Counted from the first letter of the stretch, positions 1-8,830 are shown. The stretch: 64,000 nt of DNA from Cyrtodaria siliqua (GCA_037043455.1 JAWPHD010006788.1:62001-126000); one strand, 5' to 3'. Numbers and translations are program-made. The notes: a model not told the origin generated them from the sequence alone.

Positions 1-93
1 ATTGCTTCTTTGCTGTTAGTATTACTATTAGCAACAGTTGTAAAAAAAAAGGAATTATTTGACGTTATTATACCTGCGGATATTATGAAATAA
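1..93 (+). CDS. C-terminal tail of a membrane protein (partial)
   Basis: Frame 1 is open from the first base and stops with TAA at 91-93, giving 30 codons whose start lies outside the window. The visible part begins with a hydrophobic run rich in Leu, Val and Ala, then a Lys triplet and a short polar tail. This fits a single C-terminal membrane anchor. It lies 40 bp upstream of another small ORF in the same direction, inside a Polinton-like element, so it is probably the end of another gene of that element. I do not recognise the family. Confidence 0.4.
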   Translation: MASLLLVLLLATVVKKKELFDVIIPADIMK

Positions 94-133
94 ATATATT
101 TTGTAATAATAAATAAATATTATATAAGAAAAA

Positions 134-370
134 ATGAATTTGAAAATATCAGACCGCGAGATTAGTGATTATGACAAAAATAAAATAGCACAGGAAATTA
201 TGACAAAGGATGACGTAAAATGTTGTATATGTGTTTCAGAAAGTGATTTGTTACAAACGTACGCAAAAGGTGCACAGAAAGTGCCTGTAATTTCTGTGAC
301 AAAGGATGGCGTAGAATATTTTATATGTGAGCCAAGAAGGTATGTTTTACAAGCCCCGATACAACGTTAA
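134..370 (+). CDS. Small hypothetical protein of the Polinton-like element
   Basis: A 78-residue ORF begins just after an A-rich stretch that could be a compact viral promoter. It is polar, with an adjacent Cys pair plus a third Cys (KCCICVSE, near residues 29-36) and one later Cys, and no membrane segment. I do not recognise a family. It is placed between two short membrane-protein ORFs in the same direction and upstream of the convergent ATPase gene, which is why I count it as real. Compact spacing and intact frame support expression at the time of integration. Confidence 0.4.
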   Translation: MNLKISDREISDYDKNKIAQEIMTKDDVKCCICVSESDLLQTYAKGAQKVPVISVTKDGVEYFICEPRRYVLQAPIQR

Positions 371-379
371 AAGAAAAAC

Positions 380-487
380 ATGGAGATTGCTGTTGTACCG
401 GTATTGGTTGGTGCATTGGTTGGCGCGTTCTGCGGCTGGATTTATTTTTTTATTTTCCAAATTGGAAAAAATTATTTAACCCAATAA
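380..487 (+). CDS. 35-residue single-pass membrane microprotein
   Basis: The ATG at 380 opens a 35-codon frame ending TAA at 485-487. After a three-residue start it is almost entirely hydrophobic, with Gly and Ala spacing (VLVGALVGAF) and aromatic residues at the end of the segment (WIYFFIF), then a short polar tail. The stop overlaps the end of the convergent ATPase gene by 16 bp, a tight packing typical of virus-like elements. The function is unknown; a virion or membrane-remodelling peptide is only a guess. A hydrophobic ORF this short could arise by chance. Confidence 0.35.
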   Translation: MEIAVVPVLVGALVGAFCGWIYFFIFQIGKNYLTQ

Positions 488-1143
488 CCAGTTGCTTGGT
501 CAGTCCTCAAAATTAACTTGGAATATTTAGTCTTTGCTAAAGCTTTTCTAATTCTGGTTCTCTCTTCCAGCGTCGGAATAACATCATTTTCTGTCAAGCA
601 ATTTTCATAACTATCTCTGTCTTTGGTGTAAAACATACACAACCATTTTGCTTGCTCCCTCAAATCTTTCAATACAGAATTATATCTCTGTGAAATAACC
701 CACACTGATTGTTTGGCGTGACGACCAGAGAATGCCAACTCCGATAACATATCTTTTTTCTTTGTTAATTCTTTTGTGGCGGAGCAATCATCAATGATGT
801 ATAGTGTGGGCTTGCCAGCATATTGTTTGAAAAATAAACGCAACAGTTCTTGCAGCATTTCTTTACCGTTGCTCACAGGATTGACAATTGTTATTTTTTT
901 ATCTTTTGGGTTTCTTACATCACCTATCCAGTATCTATTTTTATAAGCCTCGTTCCACTCTATGGTTGGACACAATATAATTATATGTTTAAAAACTCCA
1001 ACATACTCTTGTTCAAGTATGTCAAGAACAAACTCTGTCTTACCGCAGCCTGTCTGACCACAGATAATGGCACTGTGGGGATATTTATGATATTTTTGTT
1101 TGTGCAAACTAGTATCGTACTTCTTTGAATCTTCCATCTTCAA
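472..1143 (-). CDS. A32/FtsK-type genome-packaging ATPase of a Polinton-like element
   Basis: A 223-residue intact ORF. The Walker A loop GQTGCGKT sits at residues 29-36, and a beta strand ending in acidic residues (LYIIDD, about 114-119) is the Walker B motif. The downstream SGRHAKQSVWVISQ segment fits the sensor-like strand of the A32 group. In Polintons, adintoviruses and large DNA viruses this ATPase is thought to drive DNA into the preformed capsid. It lies directly downstream of the capsid gene on the same strand: the capsid frame ends at 1109, overlapping this start by 35 bp, as in related elements. No stop or frameshift is seen. Family assignment rests on the motifs and on the capsid neighbour. 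Confidence 0.88.
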   Translation of the reverse strand: MKMEDSKKYDTSLHKQKYHKYPHSAIICGQTGCGKTEFVLDILEQEYVGVFKHIIILCPTIEWNEAYKNRYWIGDVRNPKDKKITIVNPVSNGKEMLQELLRLFFKQYAGKPTLYIIDDCSATKELTKKKDMLSELAFSGRHAKQSVWVISQRYNSVLKDLREQAKWLCMFYTKDRDSYENCLTENDVIPTLEERTRIRKALAKTKYSKLILRTDQATGYWVK

Positions 1144-1552
1144 AATTGATTTGCGCGTCTTGTATTATATATAGATAAATATTTAAAGGTTGATTTGCAT
1201 CTGCTTTTTTATTTATTAGTATCGTTATGCCTTCACTGCCGTTTTCTATTTTTCTTCCACTGCCATATAATAAATTGTCATCACATGTTCTAAGGTCAAG
1301 CCACAAAGCATATGATTTTGTTAGATAGGTCTCAAGAGAAACATTGGTAAAGTCCCTCGCTACTATTTCTGTCTCTTTGTTTCTTTTTGATGTCAAGGCA
1401 AAATATTTGTTGATTTCATCCCAATGTTGATATGCCTTCATGTCCTTACTATACAACTGATTTGGTACACCCTCTAGTGTCATTTCAACCTTTTCAATCT
1501 TTGGGTTGTAAAAGGATTCCGTGTTTGTTCTTTCTGGGTCTTCAAACAGCAT
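1109..1552 (-). pseudogene. Major capsid protein, C-terminal half (separate frame)
   Basis: A 147-residue ORF that continues the capsid protein after the frame break at 1552. It opens at an ATG overlapping the stop of the upstream half (TAATG). The content is beta-rich with alternating hydrophobic and polar residues and few charged clusters, in keeping with the second jelly-roll of a Polinton/adintovirus double-jelly-roll capsid protein. It ends inside the start of the ATPase gene. The two halves together are about 415 residues. Either a one-base change has broken a single gene or the halves are made by termination and re-initiation; the sequence alone cannot decide. No other lesion is visible. 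Confidence 0.65.
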
Positions 1553-2364
1553 TAAATACCTTTCATGCTTCGTGCTGGTACATTAATGTTGATATTCCAA
1601 AGGGTTTCAGATTTGTTTGCTATTATTTTTCTATGTCGCAAGATACGATCATACATAAATACTATCTTACCATTGATTTGCTGTCTTATTTGACTGGCTA
1701 ATTCAACATCACTAACCATATCAAATTCCAAGCAGATATTTTTTATTACATAAGATGCATCAGCATTACTGCATTTGATAACTTTGTTATAATCGTTAAA
1801 CGTTAATTCATATTCTAACCTATCACCAAGCCCCGCTTGATAAAATGGCATATGACTTTCTAACATTTCAAAGTCCAGCGGAATACAAAATCTATTTCCA
1901 TAAGCTGCTGCTACAGCTTCATCCTCAGCGTCCGAGGAAGCATCTCCCGCACCAACTCTATGTTTTAACATGTTTGCTTTACCTTGGTAAGCTATGTTTA
2001 CTCGTTCGGTAGGGCTTTTCCATAAATCTACATAACTGTGATATATATCACTGTCATCTATTGACATGACTTCATTGCCACTTATTCTTATTGTCATGTT
2101 TTTCACAATTGCTCTACCCAGATTCTGATATAGAGTAGCGTTGGCGTCTGTTGTGCTTTTAAGTTCTATTTCAAAGGCAAGACGAGCAGTACGTGGAACT
2201 ATCACATCATTAGTATTTAGATTTGGAAATCTCACAAGCAGTTGCTGGTTTTGATCTATTGTTGATGGATTATTAGTTATTACTACACTTGTGCGGATGC
2301 CCTTGGCACCATGAGGCTCTCTTAGTTTTCTATGAGGGTTGAGTTTGTTTCCGTAAGCTGACAT
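1552..2364 (-). pseudogene. Major capsid protein, N-terminal half (double jelly-roll type)
   Basis: A 270-residue ORF starting at 2364 and stopping at 1552-1554. Recognisable stretches include the N-terminal HRKLREPHGAKGIRTS, ITNNPSTIDQNQQLLVRFPN, the ISGNEVMSIDDSDIYHSYVD segment and PLDFEMLESHMPFYQ. I recall these as typical of capsid-like ORFs in invertebrate Polintons, including worm and cnidarian copies annotated as uncharacterised. It would form the first jelly-roll of the trimeric capsomer. It is transcribed away from the acidic ORF at 2411, leaving a 46-bp A/T-rich divergent promoter interval. It is labelled broken only because the protein stops where the next half begins in another frame; the coding sequence itself is clean. 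Confidence 0.7.
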
Positions 2365-2410
2365 TGTTTTTTTTTTTTAAATATATTTTTTAAAATTAAT
2401 AAAATTAACA
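2365..2410. promoter_or_regulatory. Divergent A/T-rich promoter interval
   Basis: The 46 bp between the capsid start (minus) and the acidic ORF start (plus) are almost pure A/T, with a T11-12 run and TATA-like ATATATTT. Both flanking genes need a promoter here, so a bidirectional one is inferred. Confidence 0.35.
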
Positions 2411-2599
2411 ATGGCTGAGGGTGGATATGACAATCCTATGTTTGATCCAGATGATTATGATAAATATTATGATGATGATTTACCAATGGTGCCTGATGAG
2501 CCTGTTCTAAGAAGTCTTCTTAATCAAAGCAATCATATTGCTGACCTTAGGGGAGAGCTGGCAGAAGCCACACTTGAAATATACGAAAAAATCTTGTAA
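2411..2599 (+). CDS. Small acidic protein of the Polinton-like element
   Basis: A 62-residue intact ORF. The first half is very acidic and Tyr/Asp-rich (DPDDYDKYYDDDLPMVPDE) and the second half is a likely amphipathic helix (LNQSNHIADLRGELAEATLE). There is no Cys or membrane segment. It sits 35 bp upstream of the coiled-coil membrane protein in the same direction, suggesting co-expression. Acidic N-termini followed by a helix occur in scaffold-like and transcription-related viral proteins, but no family is recognised and no function is claimed. Confidence 0.5.
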   Translation: MAEGGYDNPMFDPDDYDKYYDDDLPMVPDEPVLRSLLNQSNHIADLRGELAEATLEIYEKIL

Positions 2600-2634
2600 A
2601 ATCCTTTTATAATGAAATAGAAAAACGATATAAG

Positions 2635-3708
2635 ATGGCACCGGACAAAATGGATTATGACCAGTTTAAAGTATCAGATGATGGTAAAACATTATACTGG
2701 GTTGTTGGTGATAAAAAAATAAGAATAACTGCTAAGCAAGGTTCTTTTACATTTCTTGCTCTTGGTTCTTTCGTAGGTGAATATAACAGGGTTATCGGCT
2801 CTTGGGGAACAAGGGGAACAATGGCGGTAAGACAATTTTTTAATTTGTCAGAGTATGACAGTAAAACAAAATTATCACAAAAAGCTCGACAAGCGTTGGA
2901 GAGCACAAGAAACGATTTACCAGATAATGTGGATGCTATTCCATTACAAGATTTATCACATATTATGGATAACATAGAGACATCAATGGATAACATAGAG
3001 GAGGCACAAACAAATATAGACAAGCGTGAAATGGATGGAATAGTAAAAGCGATGACAACTGTCAAGGAAGAACTTACCAATAACTTGGCAAAACTCACAC
3101 AACTTAATAAAGACATAACAAGAGAAAAACAAAAGTTAGAACAAGCTAAGACTGACGATGATGAATTCCAGATGAAGAGAATTAGCGATCGCATCAAAGA
3201 CCTTGAAGTTGAGAGAGGTGCAAGGATGGATGTTATAAATGAGAACAGAAAAGCTTTTCGTAACCAAATAAGCATAATAAGAGAGACAATAAACAAAATG
3301 TTAAACGAGGATACAACTCTTGATGAGAGGATCAAAACCTTGTTTAGGGAGCAATGTATTACTATTGTTAGTATTTTAACTGCATTTGGTATGATTCTTG
3401 GGGTAATAATTAATTCTATTATTCCCGCATCAAGTGCTGCGCCAACTCCAACTCCAAAACCTGATCCATCAAGTGTCAAGGACTGGATAAAAAAAAAACT
3501 AAGTAATCTTGGTAAACTTCTTGCCAACCTAGCTGGTAAAGCTGCTGCAGCACTTCCAGGAGTTATTGGTGCAATAGTATCATGGCTTTTATTTGCAACA
3601 GGTAATGTTATTAATTGGCTTGGTAACAATCTATGGGCTTTGCTTGTGTTTGTTTCCGGGTTGTTGTATGTGGCAGACAAAGAGTGGTTTAGTAAATCTC
3701 GTAAATAA
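2635..3708 (+). CDS. Coiled-coil membrane protein of the Polinton-like element
   Basis: A 357-residue intact ORF with four regions. Residues 1-75 are a mixed alpha/beta domain (LYWVVGDKKIRITAKQG). Residues about 80-235 are long charged helices with coiled-coil character (Glu/Lys/Asn-rich, heptad-like Leu and Ile). Residues about 240-262 form a hydrophobic membrane segment, followed by a Pro-rich linker (PTPTPKPDPS). Residues about 285-345 form a long hydrophobic and Gly/Ala/Trp-rich stretch with one or two more membrane segments. I recall ORFs with the same Ala/Gly-rich C-terminal region in invertebrate Polintons, without a known role. A minor capsid or membrane-penetration protein is a guess from the architecture. 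A 341-codon antisense ORF over this gene is a shadow. Confidence 0.7.
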   Translation: MAPDKMDYDQFKVSDDGKTLYWVVGDKKIRITAKQGSFTFLALGSFVGEYNRVIGSWGTRGTMAVRQFFNLSEYDSKTKLSQKARQALESTRNDLPDNVDAIPLQDLSHIMDNIETSMDNIEEAQTNIDKREMDGIVKAMTTVKEELTNNLAKLTQLNKDITREKQKLEQAKTDDDEFQMKRISDRIKDLEVERGARMDVINENRKAFRNQISIIRETINKMLNEDTTLDERIKTLFREQCITIVSILTAFGMILGVIINSIIPASSAAPTPTPKPDPSSVKDWIKKKLSNLGKLLANLAGKAAAALPGVIGAIVSWLLFATGNVINWLGNNLWALLVFVSGLLYVADKEWFSKSRK

Positions 3709-4206
3709 GTAATGCAGCAATACCTATTACTATAGTACCAACAATTATAGTTGTTTTGTTATCTTCGTGTTCAATCGCTATTTTTTTGTATTTCTGGTGA
3801 GTTATGCTCCACAGTTTTATGTATTGATTTATCAAAGTCAGAATGTTCCGGTAAATATTTCTTTGTTGTGATGCCTTGAAAAGGTTGAACACTTTTTGAT
3901 GGTACTGGTTTTATATTTACATCATTATTCAATACCAATGCTTGTGCATCGGTTGCTATTACAATTTCATTATTGTAGTCTTGTATTATTCCGATTCTTA
4001 ATTCCATGTCACTTGGAGACAAGTACATCCACTTCCATAGACAAAATTTACTTTACTTCTTGCACATTTTAGGGTGGTTTCATATCTTGAAATTTGACTG
4101 GGCAAGTCAATGGGGCTATTTATTGCGTCCTCTACATTTGCTAAACATTGTTTTTGAGCATCAAATGCTGTTCCAGTTCCAAGTATATCTGTTTTTGTTT
4201 GTGATT
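3689..4206 (-). pseudogene. Frameshifted membrane-tailed protein gene
   Basis: Three consecutive minus-strand frames read as one degraded gene. The first (about 4206-4040) has no start in the window frame and contains an Asp/Thr/Gln-rich region. The second starts at ATG 4028 and runs to a TGA near 3771. The third covers 3788-3689 and ends in a clear C-terminal membrane anchor (TTIIVGTIVIGIAALLIYE). The switch from second to third frame falls exactly on an A7 run (T7 on the plus strand near 3781-3787); the first switch is near 4030. It converges with the coiled-coil protein, overlapping its last 20 bp. Upstream it is cut at about 4207, where polymerase sequence begins. The family is unknown. 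Confidence 0.5.
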
Positions 4207-6392
4207 GTGAGCCAAAAATCTAAATCATGTCATATTTGTGGTAATTGTTTTGCAACAACTCTCAAAAAGGGTGACGCGGGTTATACAGTGGCATACAAAA
4301 ACTCCATCAGAAAACTCAGGGACCATTGTCACATAACTGGGAAGTATAGGTGAAGCGCTCATGACATATGTAATATTAATTTCAGGTTGACTAGAAAAAT
4401 ACCTGTTGTCTTTCATAACTTGAAAGGATATGATTCTCACTTTATAATGCAACACATCGGAAAGTTTAAACGAAACATAAATGTTATACCAAATAACATG
4501 GAAAAGTACATGGTTTTTATGTTGGGACAAAGTTTGGTGTTTATTGACAGTTTTCAGTTTATGTCTCAATCATTAGAAAATTAAGTAAAAAACATCCCTT
4601 CGTTTCAACACACCTCTCAGCAATACTTTGATGACAAGCTAGAATTAATAAAACGAAAAGGTGTTTATCCTTATGATTACATGAACAGTTTTGAACGCTT
4701 CAAGGGTACTAAGTTACCCGGCAAAGATAGCTTTTATTCTCAATTAAATGATGAGCACATTTCAGATGCAGATTATGAACACCCTAAAAAAATATGGAAA
4801 ACATTTAAGATTAAAAATATGGGAGAATATCATGATTTGTATCTTAAGACTGATGTGCTGTTGCTGACAGAGGTTTTTGAAAACTTTAGAAAAATGTGCA
4901 TTGATTTTTACAAATTAGATCCTTGTCATTACTTCAGTAGTCCTGGTTTAGCCTGGGATGCATGCCTCAAGATGACTGGTATCCAACTTGATTTAATAAT
5001 TGTTTGTGGAAAAAGGATTAAGAGGCGGTACGAGTTATATCGCAAACAGATATTCATAGGCTTACAATAAATATATGAAAAACTATGACAAGAAAAAAGA
5101 AAGCAAGTACATAATTTATCTCGATGCTAATAACTTGTATGGGTGGGCTATGTGTCAACCGTTACCTACTGGCAACTTCAAGTGGGTTGATAGGTTTGTT
5201 GAGTGCGATATCGAGTATCCTGAAAAACTACATGATATATAGGGTCCTATAGAAACCACAGCGTCCGAACGCAATGGCATCGTATGTCCGCACTGTACTG
5301 CAAACAATGACTAGAATCTACAATGAAAGAGACAAAAAACAACAAAAAGGGTGATGAAGACAGGGTTACCGACTTGGAACGGTCAGTAGGCAATAAGGCC
5401 TACTGGTTAGCTTGAATCGATTTTGTATACATGACTTGCATGATTTTCCTCTTGCCCCGGAAAGTTTTAATATAAAAAATGAATGGTTGTCAGACTATTG
5501 TAAAAAGCTCGGATTGAAGGTAACAAAAATACACCAAATACTTCAGTTTGAAGAATCAAAGTGGTTAAAAACATACATAGACTTTAATACTCCCAAGAGA
5601 ACGCTGGTAAAAATGCTTTTGAAAAGGATTTCTTCAAACTGATGAACAATTCTGTTTTTGGTAAAACTATGGAAAATTTGAGAAAAAGAATTAATGTTAA
5701 ATTGACTCACGATGAGGAGGTTCTCTTAAAATAAACAGCAAGACCATCATTTATTTCTTGTAAATTGTGCAATGAAAATTTATTTGCCATAAACAGAATA
5801 AAGAACGATTAGTTTTAAATCGTCCTTGTTATGTTGTCATGTGTATTTTAGACTTGTCAAAATAGTTGATGTATGATTTCCATCACAACTATATCAAAAA
5901 CAAATATGATAGAAAAGCTAAGTTATTATTTACTGATACCGATTCCTTGTGTTATGAAATAAAAACAAAAGATGTGTATGCGGACTTTTACAAGGATAAA
6001 GAACTGTTTGAAATTGTAATTATGATCCAAAAAGTCAGTTTCATTTTACTGATAATAAAAAGGTTATTGGCAAGATGAAAGATGAAACGTGCGGTATGCC
6101 TATTGTTGAATTTGTTGGTTTGCGAAGTAAACTATATTCGCATGTGCTAGATAATGAGGTTAGTGCAAAGACATGTAAGGGTGTTAAAAAGTGTGCTGTT
6201 AAAAAACAGATAGCACATGACGATTACAAAAAGATTGTGTTTACGGCAACAGAAGCTCACCACGAGAAGAAAGTTATTAGATCACAAAAGCATAATATAA
6301 GCAGCTACGCAATAAATAAAAAAAGTTTATCAGCTTATGATGATAAACGGTACATACTAGATAACGGACAAGATACGTCAGCATACAAGTAA
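4207..6392 (+). pseudogene. Broken protein-primed family-B DNA polymerase (Polinton type)
   Basis: Fragments appear in the correct order for a Polinton/adintovirus PolB: a Cys/His block (CHICGNCF...RDHCHITGKYR), FHNLKGYDSHFI, LKTDVLLLTEVFENFRK, YFSSPGLAWDA, the palm motif region YLDANNLYGWAMCQPLP (about 5110-5165), [22 protein letters not shown] (about 5645-5690) and the catalytic TDTDSLCYEI (about 5933-5960), ending at 6392. It is dead: the N-terminal half is missing, there are in-frame stops at 4351-4353 and 4582-4584, the frame changes near 5025, 5610 and 6015, there are further stops near 5730, 5810 and 5864, and about 200 bp of unrelated sequence interrupts it near 5242-5430. The enzyme would replicate the element from a terminal protein. 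Confidence 0.85.
5242..5430. other. Foreign insertion inside the polymerase remnant
   Basis: Between the EYPEKLHDI end and the PLAPESF block the polymerase frame is interrupted by about 190 bp that does not read as polymerase in any frame. Similar short words (catgat) occur at both edges, which could be a target duplication or chance. Its origin is not recognised. Confidence 0.4.
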
Positions 6393-6484
6393 AACATACC
6401 ATGATAGAGTATGATAGATGTTAATTGTAATAGTTGAGTAGCATTCAAGGGTTTAAAAATAATTATATATAGTATTATTATATA

Positions 6485-6790
6485 ATGGAACAAGAAAGAT
6501 TAGAAAAGGTTTGCAGAAAACCTAACCATTTAAAAGATAAATATAGAAGAGAATTGATGAGAGGTAAGCAACTCCAAGTAGAATATGAGGTAGTCCGTGA
6601 TGATTTTATGGATACTAAAAACAGATGACTGCTAGTTGAAATGGATAATTATGAACGTGAGCTGGCCGGAAACAGAGAAGAGCTTCTTGAACTGAAATAC
6701 AAAATAGTAAAGTGTAGGAAAATAAAATACACCATGGTAAAAAATGATATGCAGAGCGATGATGAAGACTACTGTCCGGTTTCCGTCTGA
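6485..6790 (+). pseudogene. Small coiled-coil ORF with one internal stop
   Basis: From the ATG at 6485 a frame of 102 codons runs to TGA at 6788-6790, interrupted only by a TGA at 6626-6628 (codon 48). Both halves are charged and helical (ELAGNREELLELKYKI) and the C-terminus is acidic. It is too short and broken to show as an ordinary ORF, but both sides of the stop have the same composition, so I read it as the last gene of the Polinton-like element with a single nonsense change. I do not recognise the family. Confidence 0.4.
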
Positions 6791-6844
6791 CTTTGCTTAA
6801 CGAGTTGCAAATGTTATGTTATTAAAATGACAACCGGGTTGATT

Positions 6845-7058
6845 AGTAGTATAGATACTGGGGGTATCAGGCGAGTTTCCCAGAGCGGGGTGCTTGAGAA
6901 AACTGTTGAAATATGTTGGTGTTGATTTAGGCGTGACTTACATTTAGATCTTGGTGTGAATGAGAGTTACGCCTGGGTCCCCCCTGGCATATTTCACTAG
7001 TTTTTCTCGTGCCCCGCGAGGGGAAAACTGGCCTGGTACCCCCAGTATCTATACTACT
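6845..7058. mobile_element. 214-bp foldback MITE
   Basis: The ends are perfect 22-bp inverted repeats (AGTAGTATAGATACTGGGGG at 6845 and its complement ending at 7058). The pairing continues imperfectly inward for about 90 bp per arm, with a small GC-rich hairpin in the centre. No coding potential is present. The single-stranded form would fold into one long hairpin. Confidence 0.7.
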
Positions 7059-7918
7059 TTGCACATTATAAAGACCAAATGCAGAAGCCATTAATAAATT
7101 GAAATAATGATGTCATGCTTAAATGTAACCGATGTCAAGTTAGAGAGTTCTTGATCGCAGGAATAAATAATAATAATTATTCAGTCAGGGAATTCGACAA
7201 AACGGACAACAGTTTCAAAGAAGATTATATGTTTTGCCTAAATATGCATCCATGTATCATCACGTGTCGCCCGGGTGTGACGATTTGCGACAAAATGGTA
7301 TTTATTTTTATTATTAAACTATAGTGTTACATCGGTTTTGTACCACCTGATATGACACATGATATGCAACCCATCTATTTCCGCACAGGTTATAACCTGT
7401 GTAAGATGTTAACCCTTGTTTTTACTGAATTATTTTCTTAATATTTAACAAATTTTGTTCAACTTAAGTGCACATCCTTCTACAGAATGAGCTCTTTCCT
7501 CTGTCGTAACCGGTATTTTGATTCATCCAGTACTTCTGAGATTAACCCATCCAATTGTTCACGGTCATGTACGCTTTCTTTCATGTCCAATACTTTGGGA
7601 GGGCTAATTTAAGCAAATCCATATGAATCGAAATACCTGTTTACGGTGGAGGAACATGACCACTTTGTAGGGGATGCGCGCTTTACTAAACAAAAAGTTA
7701 AATATAAAGAAAGTTAAGCAAACTCATACCTTTGTTAATAATAACTTTTCCAAAATCGATAAAGAAACTTATAAAATAGAAAATAGATTTTGCTATTTAT
7801 TTCAGTACCTTCACTTTCCGTATCACACCTGATAGATCTATACATATTTCAAAATGTGTCTGTGTGTGTGTGAGTGCGTGTGTGTGTGTGTGTGTAGTTA
7901 AATGATACATAAATTACA
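7059..7918. other. No gene recognised
   Basis: Contains a 69-codon ORF at 7115-7324 without recognisable features, several ATATCACACCTGATA-like words shared with the MITE at 7919, and a (GT)n tract at about 7857-7896. Confidence 0.4.
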
Positions 7919-8048
7919 ACTCACCTTTTTCCACATCACACCTGATATCATCCCTCGAACAATATTAATACCTATTAGTACCTACGGACCTCGGTATTGA
8001 TATTGCATTCTCGGGATGATATCGGGTGTGATATGGAAAAGGGAGAGT
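7919..8048. mobile_element. 130-bp palindromic MITE
   Basis: Two arms of about 55 bp are near-perfect reverse complements. Each begins ACTC(A/T)CC and carries the core ATATCACACC(T/C)GATATCATCCC. A related palindrome lies at 18620-18726, so this is a small family. Confidence 0.65.
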
Positions 8049-8113
8049 GATACTTTATACATATAAACACGATTCTTCACAGTGACATCATACAACTATT
8101 GTTAGACTTGCCC

Positions 8114-8285
8114 ATTATATATCACTCTGTTCAAAGTTATCTACGTCATCAAAAAAAATCTTATTCTCGCTTTTCACAGATATTGCAATGTGTGAATTGT
8201 AAATATATATTGTTGTGTATGGATTTCGATTTAAATAGACATAAACATGTTCATGAAACAAAACATGGCCGGAGAACTTTAATTG
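8114..8285 (-). repeat. Dispersed repeat with exon-like core, inverted copy of 23811-23960
   Basis: Read on the minus strand it matches 23811-23960 over about 170 bp, including CTCCGGCCATGTTTTGTTTC at one side and the peptide IAISVKSE.KI.FDDV in the middle. Here the ATG and the exon-end GT of the other copy are altered. Confidence 0.6.
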
Positions 8286-8585
8286 AATATTATTTTGTAT
8301 ATCTCTATATATATACACTATAGGTCAGTTAGAGCATACCCCAGAGAGAGGGGACGTGGAGAAGGTAACATCATCAGTATTAATACGGGGGCTACTCTTA
8401 CTACCGAATATATTCCAATGGCTTTTTAACGTACTCAAAGGAGAGCCTTAGATACACGATACCTCCGAGTTACGTTTCCAAAGAACTCCTCGACGAAACT
8501 GAATGGTCGTATTTTAACTCCACCGTCCACTGTGCCACGCCACTCCGTTACACAATTCAAATACAGGTATTTGTAGTACTAAAAT

Positions 8586-8830
8586 ATATCTAGTAGTTCT
8601 GAGTTATTACCAAAACTAGTACCTGATGGTTCGGCGTTAGTACCAAATAGTATCTGTAATTTAGAGATAGTACCGACCTATGATCGTATAGTTTAGCGGT
8701 AGCACCCAAATTGTATCTGAAAGATCATTGTTAGTACATAAATAATATCTGATAGTTCAGTGTTAGTACCAAGATAGTTCCTGTTAGTTCAGGATTAGTA
8801 CAGCGATATTATCTGATAGTTCAGCGCAGT
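8586..8830. repeat. Degenerate tandem repeat, unit about 40-45 bp
   Basis: Six or so diverged units of the type TAGTACC..ATAGTATCTGATAGTTCAG. No coding potential. Confidence 0.6.

Larger units (their letters stand above)
1..6800. mobile_element. Polinton/adintovirus-like element, left side cut by window edge
   Basis: Packaging ATPase, capsid protein and protein-primed PolB in one compact block identify an endogenous Polinton-like virus element. Integrase, protease, penton and terminal repeats are not seen in the window; they may lie upstream of base 1 or be deleted. The right boundary is placed after the last candidate gene (6790) and before the foldback at 6845. Decay is uneven: the left 3.7 kb is nearly clean and the right 2.7 kb heavily broken. 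Confidence 0.8.

Noticed and set aside
2655..3680. 341-codon minus-strand ORF
   Set aside because: Exact antisense of the coiled-coil membrane protein; Leu/Ser-rich composition typical of a shadow frame.
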